64,000 nt of DNA, from NCBI GenBank assembly GCA_030849065.1, contig JASAON010001631.1:1-64000 (forward strand), given 5' to 3'. Each line of letters begins with the position of its first letter. Position 1 is the stretch's first letter. The notes under the pieces were generated by a model. That model did not search any database. It was given only the letters and a program-made list of their open reading frames with translations, and had not been told where the DNA came from. The translations under genes were made by a program, and so were the position numbers. This document shows positions 39,926 through 49,662 of the stretch, one piece after another. The DNA comes from Jaenimonas drosophilae (Eukaryota; Euglenozoa; Kinetoplastea; Trypanosomatida; Trypanosomatidae).

Positions 39926-40117
39926 AGTTGTGCGCATTCACGGTATAGTGAGTACGAGCATGAAGATGACGTTTTTTGTTGTCATTGTGTGAAGGTTTTT
40001 GGTTGTGAATTGAGTAGAGTGAGGTGACGGTGTTCGCTACATTCATCTCCTTCACCTTCGTCTTACTTCTTTCTTCACTCAATCACTACTGCCATAGCGG
40101 CTTGTTTTTTCTTCGCC

Positions 40118-40753
40118 ATGTCGAGTGCAAGCGAATCAAGCGAAGCTGCCCGCCCAACGGGTGAACCGGTGGAGGCCCCTGCAGCAGCGGCGGCTGTGAC
40201 GAAGGATGAGGAAGAAACGGTTCAGGACGCGGGCACCTCCGTAGAGCCGCCAAAGGCCGCCGGGAAGACACGCCTCTTGAAGGATGTGGAGGCGGAGGAG
40301 CAACGCTACATTTACAAGACCCTCTACGAATCTCTGGATGATGAGGTGGATGCTGCCATCGCCGACTCCCTCACCGTCGGAGACACCATTCGGGCCTCAC
40401 GTGAGGCCAAGGCTGAATTCACGAATGCGTGCGCCAAATCTGTCTCTGACAAATCAAAAGGGTGCACCACCCTTATTCGGCAGCTGGGTGAACCACAGAA
40501 CCGTCGTGTGGCAACCCTCTTTGTCATGGTGAGCGCATTGATGCTCACACTTCCCCTTGTGGTGTTGTTTGGAGCCATGGCATGGGCCTCTCATCATGAC
40601 TATGATCCTGTTCTAGTTGGTGGCTTCTCAAGCCTTGGCACCGTTTGCACCATCAGCTTCGGCTATGTGGTGTACGCGCAGATGGAATCCTCAGGGGAAC
40701 AGCCAAAGACTGATCCAGTTCATACAGTCACGGAAGAGAAGAAGAACAGTTGA
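40118..40753 (+). CDS. VMA21: VMA21-like V-ATPase assembly factor with dilysine ER-retrieval tail
   Basis: 211 aa, two predicted transmembrane helices at about 131-155 and 165-187, with the short luminal/cytosolic layout and the L-T-L-P-L-V-x-x-F-G turn of VMA21, the ER factor that assembles the V0 sector of the V-ATPase. The protein ends Lys-Lys-Asn-Ser. A KKxx ER-retrieval signal is typical of yeast VMA21 and strengthens the call. Unusual: a 120-residue acidic N-terminal extension with a helix (about 55-118), whereas VMA21 is normally about 77-110 aa. Start at the first ATG; shorter starts would remove the extension but none is supported by an acceptor. Alternative: another small ER two-TM protein. 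Confidence 0.78.
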   Translation: MSSASESSEAARPTGEPVEAPAAAAAVTKDEEETVQDAGTSVEPPKAAGKTRLLKDVEAEEQRYIYKTLYESLDDEVDAAIADSLTVGDTIRASREAKAEFTNACAKSVSDKSKGCTTLIRQLGEPQNRRVATLFVMVSALMLTLPLVVLFGAMAWASHHDYDPVLVGGFSSLGTVCTISFGYVVYAQMESSGEQPKTDPVHTVTEEKKNS

Positions 40754-40791
40754 ACTTCAGTGGGGCGGAGCAACAAAACAATCCTCAGTGT

Positions 40792-40803
40792 GGGGGGGGG
40801 GGG
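40792..40803. repeat. Poly-G run, 12 nt
   Basis: Twelve consecutive G in the spacer after the VMA21-like gene. Length is uncertain in any read-based assembly. Confidence 0.9.
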
Positions 40804-41003
40804 CTGACTCCGTAACGTTGGTGATGGCTCACAAGTGTCTTGACTGTATATGGTGTCGTGTTGATTCCTGACAACGCAAGTACTTCCCTACATGACACTT
40901 CACTTCTTGTTTCTATGATTCTCATACCTACTTACTCGTTAGTTGGCGGTATTCGCTGATCTAGCATTTCTACTACTTCCCTAAGCTCGTCACTTCATCA
41001 CCA

Positions 41004-41165
41004 ATGGCTCTATCGGAAGGAGCTGTGTACGGTATCTCCCTCGCGGTGTACCTCGGTCTTGCATTGTTGTGGATCGGCCTGATGTTTGGCTACGGCAAGA
41101 TTGCTGACCGGTGCTTTCCTCCTCAAAAGGAAGAAGGAAACTTTCAGGAGTACAGCATGGCCTAG
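41004..41165 (+). CDS. 53-aa single-TM small protein
   Basis: A complete short frame: ATG at 41004, TAG at 41163-41165. It encodes 53 residues with a short polar N-terminus, one hydrophobic helix at about 10-30 (Ala/Leu/Val/Ile/Gly/Tyr/Trp), a basic K-I-A-D-R step, a Cys-Pro-Pro turn and a polar Q/E/N-rich tail. This is the shape of a tail-out single-pass membrane protein, with positive charges just after the helix. Codon choice is similar to neighbours (CTC, GCG, GGC). It sits in the 0.9-kb space between VMA21-like and the SAC phosphatase and so has room for its own mRNA. Not recognised; could be a subunit of a membrane complex. Short length keeps the confidence moderate. Confidence 0.58.
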   Translation: MALSEGAVYGISLAVYLGLALLWIGLMFGYGKIADRCFPPQKEEGNFQEYSMA

Positions 41166-41648
41166 ACATTGCACTAGGCGAGATACATGGAATCCAGTCT
41201 ATTTGACCTTGAACGTGACAGTCAGGAATGCTCTCTTGTGAGTTTCTGTGCTGCTGTACCAAAACCGCAGCAAGTCAGTGGGATACGCATGACCAAGTGA
41301 AGTAGGCCTGGGGCTGTGAATACACTATCAGTTTCTTCAGAGCTCTTCACCACTGTGGTCAACGAAGGTAGGAAGAGGACGCCTTGCTCCTCTCCACTCC
41401 TGTGTACTAGCGATCTACTCTACTGTGGTCGTGCTCATCATTCAGAGCGAAAATTTGCATCATCAATTCTTCAAAGATACTGTCTGCCGAATACAGCATT
41501 TCCTCCTGTATGAACATGTAGGAACAGGAACCTTCACCACGACTTTGTTTTCCAACCTTTTTGTATTGTGTGTATCTGCAGTATCTTAGGCTTAGCCCTT
41601 CTGTGCCAACTTTCGGTACCACATCGACACGGATTCATTCATCTCCTT
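41166..41648 (+). other. Spacer with acceptor at 41581
   Basis: T-rich stretch near 41543-41568 followed by AG at 41580-41581, 68 nt before the SAC gene ATG. No gene seen; upstream in-frame codons are non-ATG. Confidence 0.5.
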
Positions 41649-44192
41649 ATGTGGAGACACTCTGGAGAGATTTACACCCGTGATGACGTTCTTTACGTCG
41701 CCCCGCACGAGGATAGTCTTCTCCCCTTGACGTGGGATGTGGAGGGCCAACACTTTGTGAGTGGATCAAAGGATGTACCAGGGCACACATCAGGTGAGCA
41801 AGGGCTTCTTCGTGAGTCATCTCGCTCCGGAATTTCTCGGTTGTGGTCAACGTTGAAGACCTCCGTCACGGGTGAGCGAGTCTTCGGGGCTCAAGCAACT
41901 TTCTCCTCATCTGGCGATGCATCAATGCGCTATGAGGCTATCTACGGTCTACTTCCACTTGGTGAGCGGGCCTCTGTCATGGTGTTGATCACAGAGAAGC
42001 GAAGAGTGGGGTCCCTGCCGCTCAACGGGGTGGTGCATGACATTTTCACCATTTCCAAGCTGCGATGGATTCTGTTGCCCCGCTTGAGCAAGGATGGACG
42101 AGGAGCCGACGAAGATGACACGGGGAAGGAGCAAACAGATGACAACCCTCCTCAACATCCGCAGAGTTCATCCGAAACGCCCTCGACGGCTGCCATGGGT
42201 GCGGAGCCCATGTCCCCCGTGTCAGAGACAGACAGTGGAGAAGATGAGCGCCCATACCTCAGTGAAGCAACTCTACGGAACTATCTTTCTGTGGTGGATC
42301 GGTTTTGTGTGGAGGCATCTGAGAATGATGAGTCGTACCTCTACTTCAGCCACACCATTAATCTGGCAAGCACGTCCAAGGAACTTCTTGCGGCATGTGG
42401 GGTTTCCGAGCCATCCACCTCAAGTGCACCATCCAAGCGGGAGTCCCCCCACCTTGGCAGCAGCAACGGCCAATTGACAGAGGAGCTCACTTCCACGGAG
42501 CTCTATCAATGGAATGCCAACCTCCTTGGGAGATTTCGCTGGCCTTCGAAGCGCGCGCTGTGTGCGGGGCTTTCTTCCTCCTCCGTGAACGTGGAAGCCG
42601 AATTTGATTCAGGTGACTCCACTGTTCGCCACTCATTTGCCTCGTCGTGCGGAACTGGCACCTCACCCTGGGACAGTGTGTGTATGGGCATGATCGAGGC
42701 CGGTTCTAGTAGGCCCTCCATGACGCGTGGAAACAGCCGATCTCTTTTTCAGGCGAGCATGCTCTACATTCCCTGCATCATTCGTGGTGTGGTGGGAATG
42801 GAAGACACACCTTCTGGCCAGCTCCTCATGATCAGCCGCTTGAGCTGCCGTTGGTCTGGTACGCGCTACAATCGCCGAGGTCTGGAGCCAACGGCATCGG
42901 GTGTGGTGGCCAACTTTGCCATCACGTCCCTGTGGTTGTGCTCGCCTCCACAGACACAAGATTCCTTGTCCCACGAAGGTGGTGCCTCGGCAGCCACCAC
43001 CCAGCGCGTGGCGGTTTTCGATATTCTTCGTGGATCCATTCCTCGGAGATGGGAGCAGCGGGCCAATCTTTCGCTGTTTCCCGCCATCAAGTGCACTCCA
43101 AGTACGGGCTCCGTGGAGGAAGTGTGCAGCCACTTCCGCCTGCTACACACCCTCTGGCCTCAAGTACGCCGACTCGTGTGCCTTGACACCACTGCATCGT
43201 CCAAGCGTGAGGGCGCTCTGTCGGAGGCCTATGCCTCTGCGGTTCGTAAGCTACAGGCGGAGATGGATGGGAAGCACACCTCCTCCTCCGCAGAGCGTGT
43301 GCGGCAAGTGGCCAGTCTTCAGTCGCTGGAGGTGCTGTACTCCAAGTTCAACCTCCACCACGTAATCAAGCATCTCACCTTGACTGCGGTTGGAGATGCG
43401 GTGATGCGGCAAGTGATGGAGGACATTCAGAGTCGGCACGTTGACGACGACCTCACCGCCTCAGACCTCCTTCAATTCACCGCTGCCGAGGTTTGTACGG
43501 GAAGTGAGGACGATGCAGACCACTCGTGGCACATCTCACGCAATCAAACCACCCTCTGGCGAGTGAACTGCATTGACTGCCTAGACCGCACCAACGTTAC
43601 TCAGGCGGCCCTCAGTCGGCTTGTTCTCAAGCCCATGATGGACTACGTGTTGGGGCGGAGCGAACAGCCCTCACAAGAGGACGATGAGGCACTCCAAAAG
43701 GTTCGCCAACAGATGTTTACCCTCTTCATTGCTCAAGGGGTGGCCATCTCTCAACTCTACTCAGGCACCGCTCCGCACTTCGTCTCCTACACACGTACGG
43801 GCCGCTGGTCCTTCAAGGATACGGCCTCGGCTGGCATGATTGCAGCTCGGCGCTGGTTTCGACAGAACTTTCATGATGGGGCGAAGCAGGATGCCGTCTC
43901 GCTGATGACGCTCCAGCATGACCCCCACTACTTTGATACGGCCATTGAGAGCCCCTTCGCAAGGGATTTATCCAGCATGAACTCCCTCGTGATGGTCGGT
44001 GTGTTACTTGCTGTGGTGCCGTTCCTCTACTGCATCTTTGCGCTGTTGGGATCTCCCGACGAAGCCGAACAGCGCTTTCATGCCGCTGTAGCGTGTCTCT
44101 GGGGCCTATATTTTTTGGTTGTGTGGCAAAGCGCCAATCAGTACCGCGTTACCTTCACCAATCGGCCCCTTCTTCAGTACAGTGTAGCCTAA
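41649..44192 (+). CDS. SAC-domain phosphoinositide phosphatase, Sac1-like
   Basis: 847 aa. The SAC catalytic motif R-V-N-C-I-D-C-L-D-R-T-N sits at 638-649, with catalytic Cys641 and Arg647 of the C-x5-R-T loop intact. Earlier SAC blocks are present, including R-R-G-L (about 411-414), the region with V-F-D-I-L-R-G-S-I-P-R-R-W-E-Q (about 455-470). Two hydrophobic C-terminal segments (about 778-799 and 810-835) match the Sac1 membrane anchor, so the protein should sit in ER/Golgi with the catalytic part in the cytosol and hydrolyse PI4P. It is longer than yeast Sac1 (623 aa) owing to acidic/Ser-rich insertions at about 140-205 and 245-275. Start is the first ATG after the acceptor at 41581. Confidence 0.93.
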   Translation: MWRHSGEIYTRDDVLYVAPHEDSLLPLTWDVEGQHFVSGSKDVPGHTSGEQGLLRESSRSGISRLWSTLKTSVTGERVFGAQATFSSSGDASMRYEAIYGLLPLGERASVMVLITEKRRVGSLPLNGVVHDIFTISKLRWILLPRLSKDGRGADEDDTGKEQTDDNPPQHPQSSSETPSTAAMGAEPMSPVSETDSGEDERPYLSEATLRNYLSVVDRFCVEASENDESYLYFSHTINLASTSKELLAACGVSEPSTSSAPSKRESPHLGSSNGQLTEELTSTELYQWNANLLGRFRWPSKRALCAGLSSSSVNVEAEFDSGDSTVRHSFASSCGTGTSPWDSVCMGMIEAGSSRPSMTRGNSRSLFQASMLYIPCIIRGVVGMEDTPSGQLLMISRLSCRWSGTRYNRRGLEPTASGVVANFAITSLWLCSPPQTQDSLSHEGGASAATTQRVAVFDILRGSIPRRWEQRANLSLFPAIKCTPSTGSVEEVCSHFRLLHTLWPQVRRLVCLDTTASSKREGALSEAYASAVRKLQAEMDGKHTSSSAERVRQVASLQSLEVLYSKFNLHHVIKHLTLTAVGDAVMRQVMEDIQSRHVDDDLTASDLLQFTAAEVCTGSEDDADHSWHISRNQTTLWRVNCIDCLDRTNVTQAALSRLVLKPMMDYVLGRSEQPSQEDDEALQKVRQQMFTLFIAQGVAISQLYSGTAPHFVSYTRTGRWSFKDTASAGMIAARRWFRQNFHDGAKQDAVSLMTLQHDPHYFDTAIESPFARDLSSMNSLVMVGVLLAVVPFLYCIFALLGSPDEAEQRFHAAVACLWGLYFLVVWQSANQYRVTFTNRPLLQYSVA

Positions 44193-44862
44193 GTCGTGGG
44201 GTCACCACACACCACAGAAGAAGAATTGCATCCGCAATACGTTGGTGGACGCAAATGCTGAATGGAAGAGATCAGCCACGTCTCTTCCTACACCGTCAAC
44301 CTCAAATTAATGTGGCGATATTGCTGTTCTTCGGCGTTCAACGTCATTTTTTCAATACTTCAACAACCAACTCACCATCACTACTCGTATTGCCGCATCC
44401 ACCAGCGACGTTCTTCAGATCAGAGCATGATGGCTCCTTCAGTGCTCAGTGTTGATCCTCCTCTCCAGTTGATTTTCATCCTGCCGGTCTCTTTACTGTC
44501 TCTCCCCATCCGTTTAATGTGAGCATCCATGTTGTGGTGCCTGATTTACTTCACCATGCTTACTCTCCTTCGCTCCTTCACATCTTCTTTTGTTCAGATT
44601 TTGGTTGCGCCTACATCGCAGAGTTTAGCACTCAACACTCGCTTTTTTGCAGCCATAGCTCGTTCACCACTACTTGCCCTCTCCATTCCATTCATACGCC
44701 CGTACTCGACGACTTTTGTTTTTTGTTGTTGTTCTTTGTTCCTTTTGACATACTTTTTCATTTGTTGTTGCGTTACCCTTTCCTCCCCTCCAACTCAACC
44801 ACGTCGCTTACAACGACGTCCCCACTCGCCATACCATGCCTCTCGTTTACAGCCGCTGTAGT
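44193..44862 (+). other. T-rich spacer with unusually long AG-free tract
   Basis: From 44660 to 44849 there is no AG dinucleotide; the region is T/C-rich. The first AG is at 44850-44851 (TTACAG), followed by another at 44859-44860. An in-frame ATG at 44836 lies before these AGs. Confidence 0.6.
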
Positions 44863-45639
44863 ATGTACCTGAGACCTTCCCATCCCAACGCTTCCAGCAT
44901 TCGAAGCACCCGTGAGATGCTTCGCCGAACGTTGGAGCGCGTGTGGGTTCCCTTCAACCAAGGCAAGACCGGTCCAGATCTCAACACATACCAATTTCGG
45001 GAGAACCTTGATGCACTCTGTGCCCAAGATGGCAGCTTCACCTGCCAGATCAATGGAACCCCGGGCTCTGCACGCCTACTGGAGGACTTTCTCCTTGTGC
45101 TGCTCAGTGGCTTTGATATCCTCGGCGTGAAGCTCGACCAACGCGGCAGTTCGTCGGTGGCAGAGCTCATGGATCCCTGCCAATTTCACGGTCACTACTT
45201 GCTCGCCCACACGCGGCCGTTTCTCGGCTGGAAGCCCGAGACACCCGTCTTCACAGACGCCACTGCATCTTTGCCCGTCGCCTCCTTAAATGGGCCACGC
45301 CCCCAGCACTTTTCGCTCTTCACAGCCGCCCCCACGGCGGGCCAGAGTGGCTCAACGTGCTCCACGGCCATTCGAGTTCCCTTTTCCGCCCACGTGGAGG
45401 GCGGTCGTGGTAACGTTGGCCTCTCGCACCTGGTTCTCCGAAGCCCTGCATTGAGCCTCCTCTCGCAGAAGAGTGGCTGCCCAGAGGAGGTGCAGCAGTG
45501 CTTGCAGAGCCCGCAAGCATTGAAGATGCTGGCGACCCTGCGACGGGCCCACGTGAAGTCGGAGATGATCTCCGCACGGACTCTTGCCAGTGCCTGCAAG
45601 AAGAAGGAGTCATGGACCTCTGCGCTCGGAATCCTCTAG
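44863..45639 (+). CDS. PPR-like hypothetical protein, likely mitochondrial, possibly truncated
   Basis: 258 aa from this start. N-terminus is Ser/Arg-rich, lacks acidic residues for the first 20 and could be a mitochondrial presequence. Most of the chain is not recognised. The last 20 residues before the stop (L-A-S-A-C-K-K-K-E-S-W-T-S-A-L-G-I-L) look like the start of a pentatricopeptide-type helix pair as seen in kinetoplastid organelle RNA-binding proteins, where a Trp-x-x-Ala-Leu motif is frequent. The frame then stops at TAG, but another frame continues from the same spot for about 40 codons with a compatible pattern (see findings). The upstream ATG at 44836 would precede the acceptor AG at 44851, so 44863 is preferred. 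Function is unknown. Confidence 0.55.
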   Translation: MYLRPSHPNASSIRSTREMLRRTLERVWVPFNQGKTGPDLNTYQFRENLDALCAQDGSFTCQINGTPGSARLLEDFLLVLLSGFDILGVKLDQRGSSSVAELMDPCQFHGHYLLAHTRPFLGWKPETPVFTDATASLPVASLNGPRPQHFSLFTAAPTAGQSGSTCSTAIRVPFSAHVEGGRGNVGLSHLVLRSPALSLLSQKSGCPEEVQQCLQSPQALKMLATLRRAHVKSEMISARTLASACKKKESWTSALGIL

Positions 45640-45773
45640 CAAGTTATGATCTCTCCACAGACAATGTATGCGCCACGGCAGCCACGGCGCTGACCACATG
45701 CCCTGAGAGGGAGCCCGGGCCCGTTCTTCTTCGTATGCGTGCTGCGTGCCCTGATACTATGAATACCTACTGA
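45640..45773 (+). pseudogene. Out-of-frame continuation after the PPR-like gene
   Basis: Beginning near the stop of the previous gene, a different frame stays open to TGA at 45771-45773 and encodes A-S-Y-D-L-S-T-D-N-V-C-A-T-A-A-T-A-L-T-T-C and a short tail. Its helix-like spacing would extend the preceding PPR-like repeat. Either a one- or two-base shift broke a longer gene, or the similarity is chance. Confidence 0.3.
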
Positions 45774-48470
45774 GATGAGGCTGAGGAAGCTCTTGTTTCG
45801 GTACTCCTATACACACTTGCAGTCGGCACGTGAAGCACTAAACGAGGGAAGTACAATTCGGCGGGTCCTATCCAAGGGCGGTGGAGTAGCTCCGTGCTTC
45901 CGTGTTCCTCAACCTTGGTGAGATGCGGGGGGGGCATTCCTTGCTTGTGAGAGGAGCCTTTGTTATGGTTATTCGATGGCCGACAAACAATCTTATGGAG
46001 CTTCGACGCAGCTTTTGTATCCGATGATGGGGGATTGTTTTCTTTTTGTATTCGTTTTGTTGCGTTAAGTAACCTCCCTTCTTCAAACCATACACATGCA
46101 CTGACATACCTCGGTCTTCTGTGTTCTCCCCGTGATTGACCGTCAGTGGTTGCACGGAGGAGGAACGCATTGGGCCACCGTATGGCATGTGTTCCGCAGC
46201 CAAAAAAAATTACTCTAGAGTAGCAAATCTGTGTGTTGCCGTTGATCTGAGGCAATCAAACGACTACGTGAAGGTACCATCAATCGTGAGACAACGGAAC
46301 ATGCAAGAGGAACTTGTGAAAGGCCCTCTACTCCCAACAATTCGCTCAAGTTCCTCTTGCTCGGTTTTGATGTCACACCGCCTCTTACTTCTGCTGCTTG
46401 CCATTCTTGGCACTACCTTTTCCTTGGCTTCCCACCATTTTTTCCTTTATGATCTTCAAACTTTTTTTTGCGTGGATGTTCGTATTGGCTCAGTATATAT
46501 TCTACATATATTTGTCGTGTTCAGAGAGCTCTGTGTTTTCCGTTGCTATTGTTTTCTTTTTTAATCTGGCTGGATAATGAGGTCGGCACACGTGATTTGC
46601 CAGGTATATATCGGCATCTCGACTCCCCGCAATGATTGTGGGATGCGTGGAAGCACATCCTTGCTACCGCATTTGGAAAGCGAATATCTGAAACCCCAAA
46701 CAGTCACACAGATTACTATCTCTGCCGTACCTCACCACTCTTCCACCTTCTTTTGGTTTGATGTCTTTTGCTTTTTTTTTCGTCAATGGCATGATTTATT
46801 TATGCTGACCGCCCCAAGTGTTGTACATCATTTCTTTTTGGTTGTTTGTGGTATCTGCGTTGTTCTGAATGTTTTTGTGTTTCCAGTGGTAATTTGAAGC
46901 ATGTATGATCATCCTTCTTCGTGACAACAACCCAACGTTCATCTTGGTCGGCGGCTATTGCCGCTGTTACTGCTGATATTGGTGAAGTGCCGTCCGACCC
47001 TCTTCGCGTTGTGTGAGCCGCAAGGAGCTAGCGAAGAGACGTGGCATGGCACTTCCCACATTTGGTTGTTGTTTTCGAAGCAGTTGTTATGATGCCGAAG
47101 TACCCGACTGGCCGTCAGTCTATAAGAACTCCCTTCCACTTGTTTACCATCTTCAAATGATGCACTAGTACGGGAACGTGCACAAGACATACACACAACG
47201 AAGATTGTGCTCATACGTGAAGGCACACATTTTCTTCGTGGTTGTTGCGTTGTGGACGATTTCCCCCTTGTAATTGGTGCCCCTCACTGCACATTCTCTC
47301 TCTCTCTCTCACACTCACTCACCTTCACCTGACACGACACGATTGCTGACTCGTTTCTGTGTTGGTGAGGCTCATCCTCTCCTCGGAGAACGTGTGCCAA
47401 AACTGAATTCTATTTTGTGTGTGGTGTTCCCCAGAAGGCCTGCTTGTCTGTCTTCACTCGATGGAACATTGTCATCATCCACTCCAGCTGTACATCTCGG
47501 ATATCCCGTCATCAGCAATATGGGAGATGAAAATAAAAACAGTGGAGTTCTTCGTCTCGTCTCTCATGCCTAGGTTTGGCCCTTTCCTATGGTGCCATGT
47601 GTTTCTCTGAAGGCGGTGACTCTGGTGGCGGGCCACACATGTGTCGTACTGCAATGCGGTTAAGTCCGTAACGTGCGATACATCCGCACGCAGTTGTTGT
47701 TCAGGCGAGAACAACAACTACGTACTGACGTGATTGAATTGATGATTGGCTGCCGACGGCTCCAATTGCGTTACTTCATTGCTCGATTTTTTTTTGCTTT
47801 GCGCCCCTCCTTTTCCCCCCACTTAATTTCGTTGTTTTTTTATTTATTTTTTCCCCCATGCCACTCGCCGTGTGTGCGCATGTTCACTCATGCGTTGTGC
47901 TGTTCTCAGCGCGTACACAGGCCTCACAGCACACGTCGTGGTAGTGGCCGCTGCCGCATATGATGAATCTCTCTGCCAAACAATTCGGGCACAGCTGATT
48001 TCGAAGAGATTACCCGAAAAAAGAACAGCCCCAACATTCCAGCGCCACTGTTTTCACTATTTTTGTGCCTTGATTGCTGATTGCTCGTTTTATTTTGTGT
48101 GGGTTGGGTTTGGCCTCCTTCGATACGTTCTATGCGATCTGTCTCCGCGAATCATGCGATCGTGCATCCCCCTTTTGCAGAGTAGCGCAATTTCTTCGCA
48201 GAGCTCGCAAATCAAAAGAAAGAAGTGTTGCATTCCTAGAACTGGCTATCTGTGCCCTTGTACAACACCGTCGTCGCATCATAACTGGTTGGGCCAACAC
48301 ACACCTATGCAATGATTGTGGTACCTGAACATTTCATGCACTTCTTTTCATTCTTTCTGAACGTTGAATTACAGCAGCTTCCACTATAGCAGTCACCCTT
48401 GAAGATTCTCCCGTGGTCTTCCTTTCCTATCGACTTTGGTGCCCATTTTGTTTGGTTGTTGGCTCAGCAA
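45774..48470 (+). other. 2.7-kb gap with no recognised gene
   Basis: Mostly T-rich. Open frames are short. One ATG frame at 46370-46564 (64 aa) begins with a signal-peptide-like Leu run but dissolves into Phe/Cys/Val typical of T-rich DNA. The end holds a GGTTGTTGGCTCAG acceptor with AG at 48466-48467, three bases before the COQ3 ATG. A non-coding RNA gene cannot be excluded by eye. Confidence 0.4.
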
Positions 48471-49373
48471 ATGTCAGTGAAGACTGCCACAGCTGCGGCT
48501 GGCCGAGGTATTTCGTTGGAGGAGATTGAAAAGTTCCGCCAATTGCAGCGACATTGGTGGAATCCAAACGGCCCTCTTCGTGCGCTGCACCTCTTCAACC
48601 CGGTTCGCACGCAGTTCATTTGTGATGCGGTTCGCAATTTCTACGTTCCCGCTGCGACAACAGCAGCTGCTTCACATGCATCTTCGTCCGTCGGTCTTTC
48701 CCGGGACCTCAGCCTGCTCGATGTTGGCTGTGGTGGGGGCATTCTCTCCGAGAGCTTGGCACGACTTGGGGCCACCGTTACTGGCGTGGATGCCTGTGAG
48801 GAGAGCATTCACGTAGCCCAATCTCGTCTGGATAGCCTGCTTGCTGAAGATGGAGGCTGTCCTGCCGTAGCCCCACAACTCAAAGACCGCCTGGCGTACC
48901 GACACGTTTCTCTCTTTGACATTGTGGAGAAGGAGAATAAGCGCTATGATGTGGTGGTGGCGAGTGAGGTCATTGAGCATGTTAGCGATGCACGGGGCTT
49001 TCTGCAAGCTCTGTGTGAGGCCACCAATCCTGGTGGCTTGCTTATTCTCACAACCATGGATAAAACCTGGAAGACGGCGCTGACACACATTGGTTTGGCC
49101 GAGTACGTTACCGGTTTGGTTGATCCCGGCACGCATGACTGGACGAAGTTTGTTCCCCCAAAGGACATGACAACCTTCGCGGCCAAGCATCAGGTGCGGA
49201 ACGTGGATCTGCAGTACATTCTCTCCTATCCAGATGTGTGGCAGACCATTGCATCCAAGAACTTTCAGATCAACTTCTCCGTTTCCAAGACTGTAAATAC
49301 AGGCCACTACTTCTGGGCGGGAGTCAAGGGCTCTGCTCCCCCGAGGTCGTCAACCAGCACTCCTATTGTGTGA
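48471..49373 (+). CDS. COQ3: Ubiquinone biosynthesis O-methyltransferase COQ3/UbiG
   Basis: 300 aa class I SAM-dependent methyltransferase. Seen: a W-W-x-P-x-G-P-x-R-x-L-H block near the N-terminus (about 25-37), the SAM-binding LDVGCGGG (about 82-89), acidic residue ending strand 2 (VTGVDACEESI, about 103-113), the V-A-S-E-V-I-E-H block (about 163-170) and the L-x-L-T-T-M-D-K-T strand, then the family-specific H-D-W-x-K-F-V-P-P (about 223-231). COQ3 methylates two hydroxyls of the ubiquinone ring inside mitochondria; Ala/Thr-rich start with Lys and Arg could be a presequence. Start is the first ATG, 3 nt after the AG at 48467. No other coenzyme Q gene is nearby. Confidence 0.93.
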   Translation: MSVKTATAAAGRGISLEEIEKFRQLQRHWWNPNGPLRALHLFNPVRTQFICDAVRNFYVPAATTAAASHASSSVGLSRDLSLLDVGCGGGILSESLARLGATVTGVDACEESIHVAQSRLDSLLAEDGGCPAVAPQLKDRLAYRHVSLFDIVEKENKRYDVVVASEVIEHVSDARGFLQALCEATNPGGLLILTTMDKTWKTALTHIGLAEYVTGLVDPGTHDWTKFVPPKDMTTFAAKHQVRNVDLQYILSYPDVWQTIASKNFQINFSVSKTVNTGHYFWAGVKGSAPPRSSTSTPIV

Positions 49374-49645
49374 GTGGTGACCTGCGAAGTGAGTAACGTC
49401 TGTGTTTTGCGTACGAGGAACGATGAAGTGTTTGTGGCTGAGCGTACTGCCCGCCCTCACACTCACAACAACGTCCACGACGGTGCCACTTTCTATTGCC
49501 AACAAGATGCAAATGCTTCCATCGTGGCTTGTACTGTGTTCCCTCTCTTCACTTCAGTCTCATTTCTTCTCGTAGTTGGAAGTTGACGATTTGTAGCGGC
49601 GGTGATACACAGCATAACCAGTTGTGCGCGAGAGCTAGAATTCGC

Positions 49646-49660
49646 TTTTTTTTTTTGTAG
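49646..49660 (+). promoter_or_regulatory. Trans-splice acceptor with 2-nt 5' UTR
   Basis: A dozen T followed by TAG (AG at 49659-49660), then only two bases before the ATG at 49663. If used, the mRNA would be almost leaderless apart from the spliced leader. Confidence 0.7.
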
Positions 49661-49662
49661 CG

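Noticed and set aside
46370..46564. 64-aa frame with signal-peptide-like start
   Set aside because: After the Leu run it is Phe/Val/Cys/Ile from T-rich DNA with no domain; no acceptor signal nearby.
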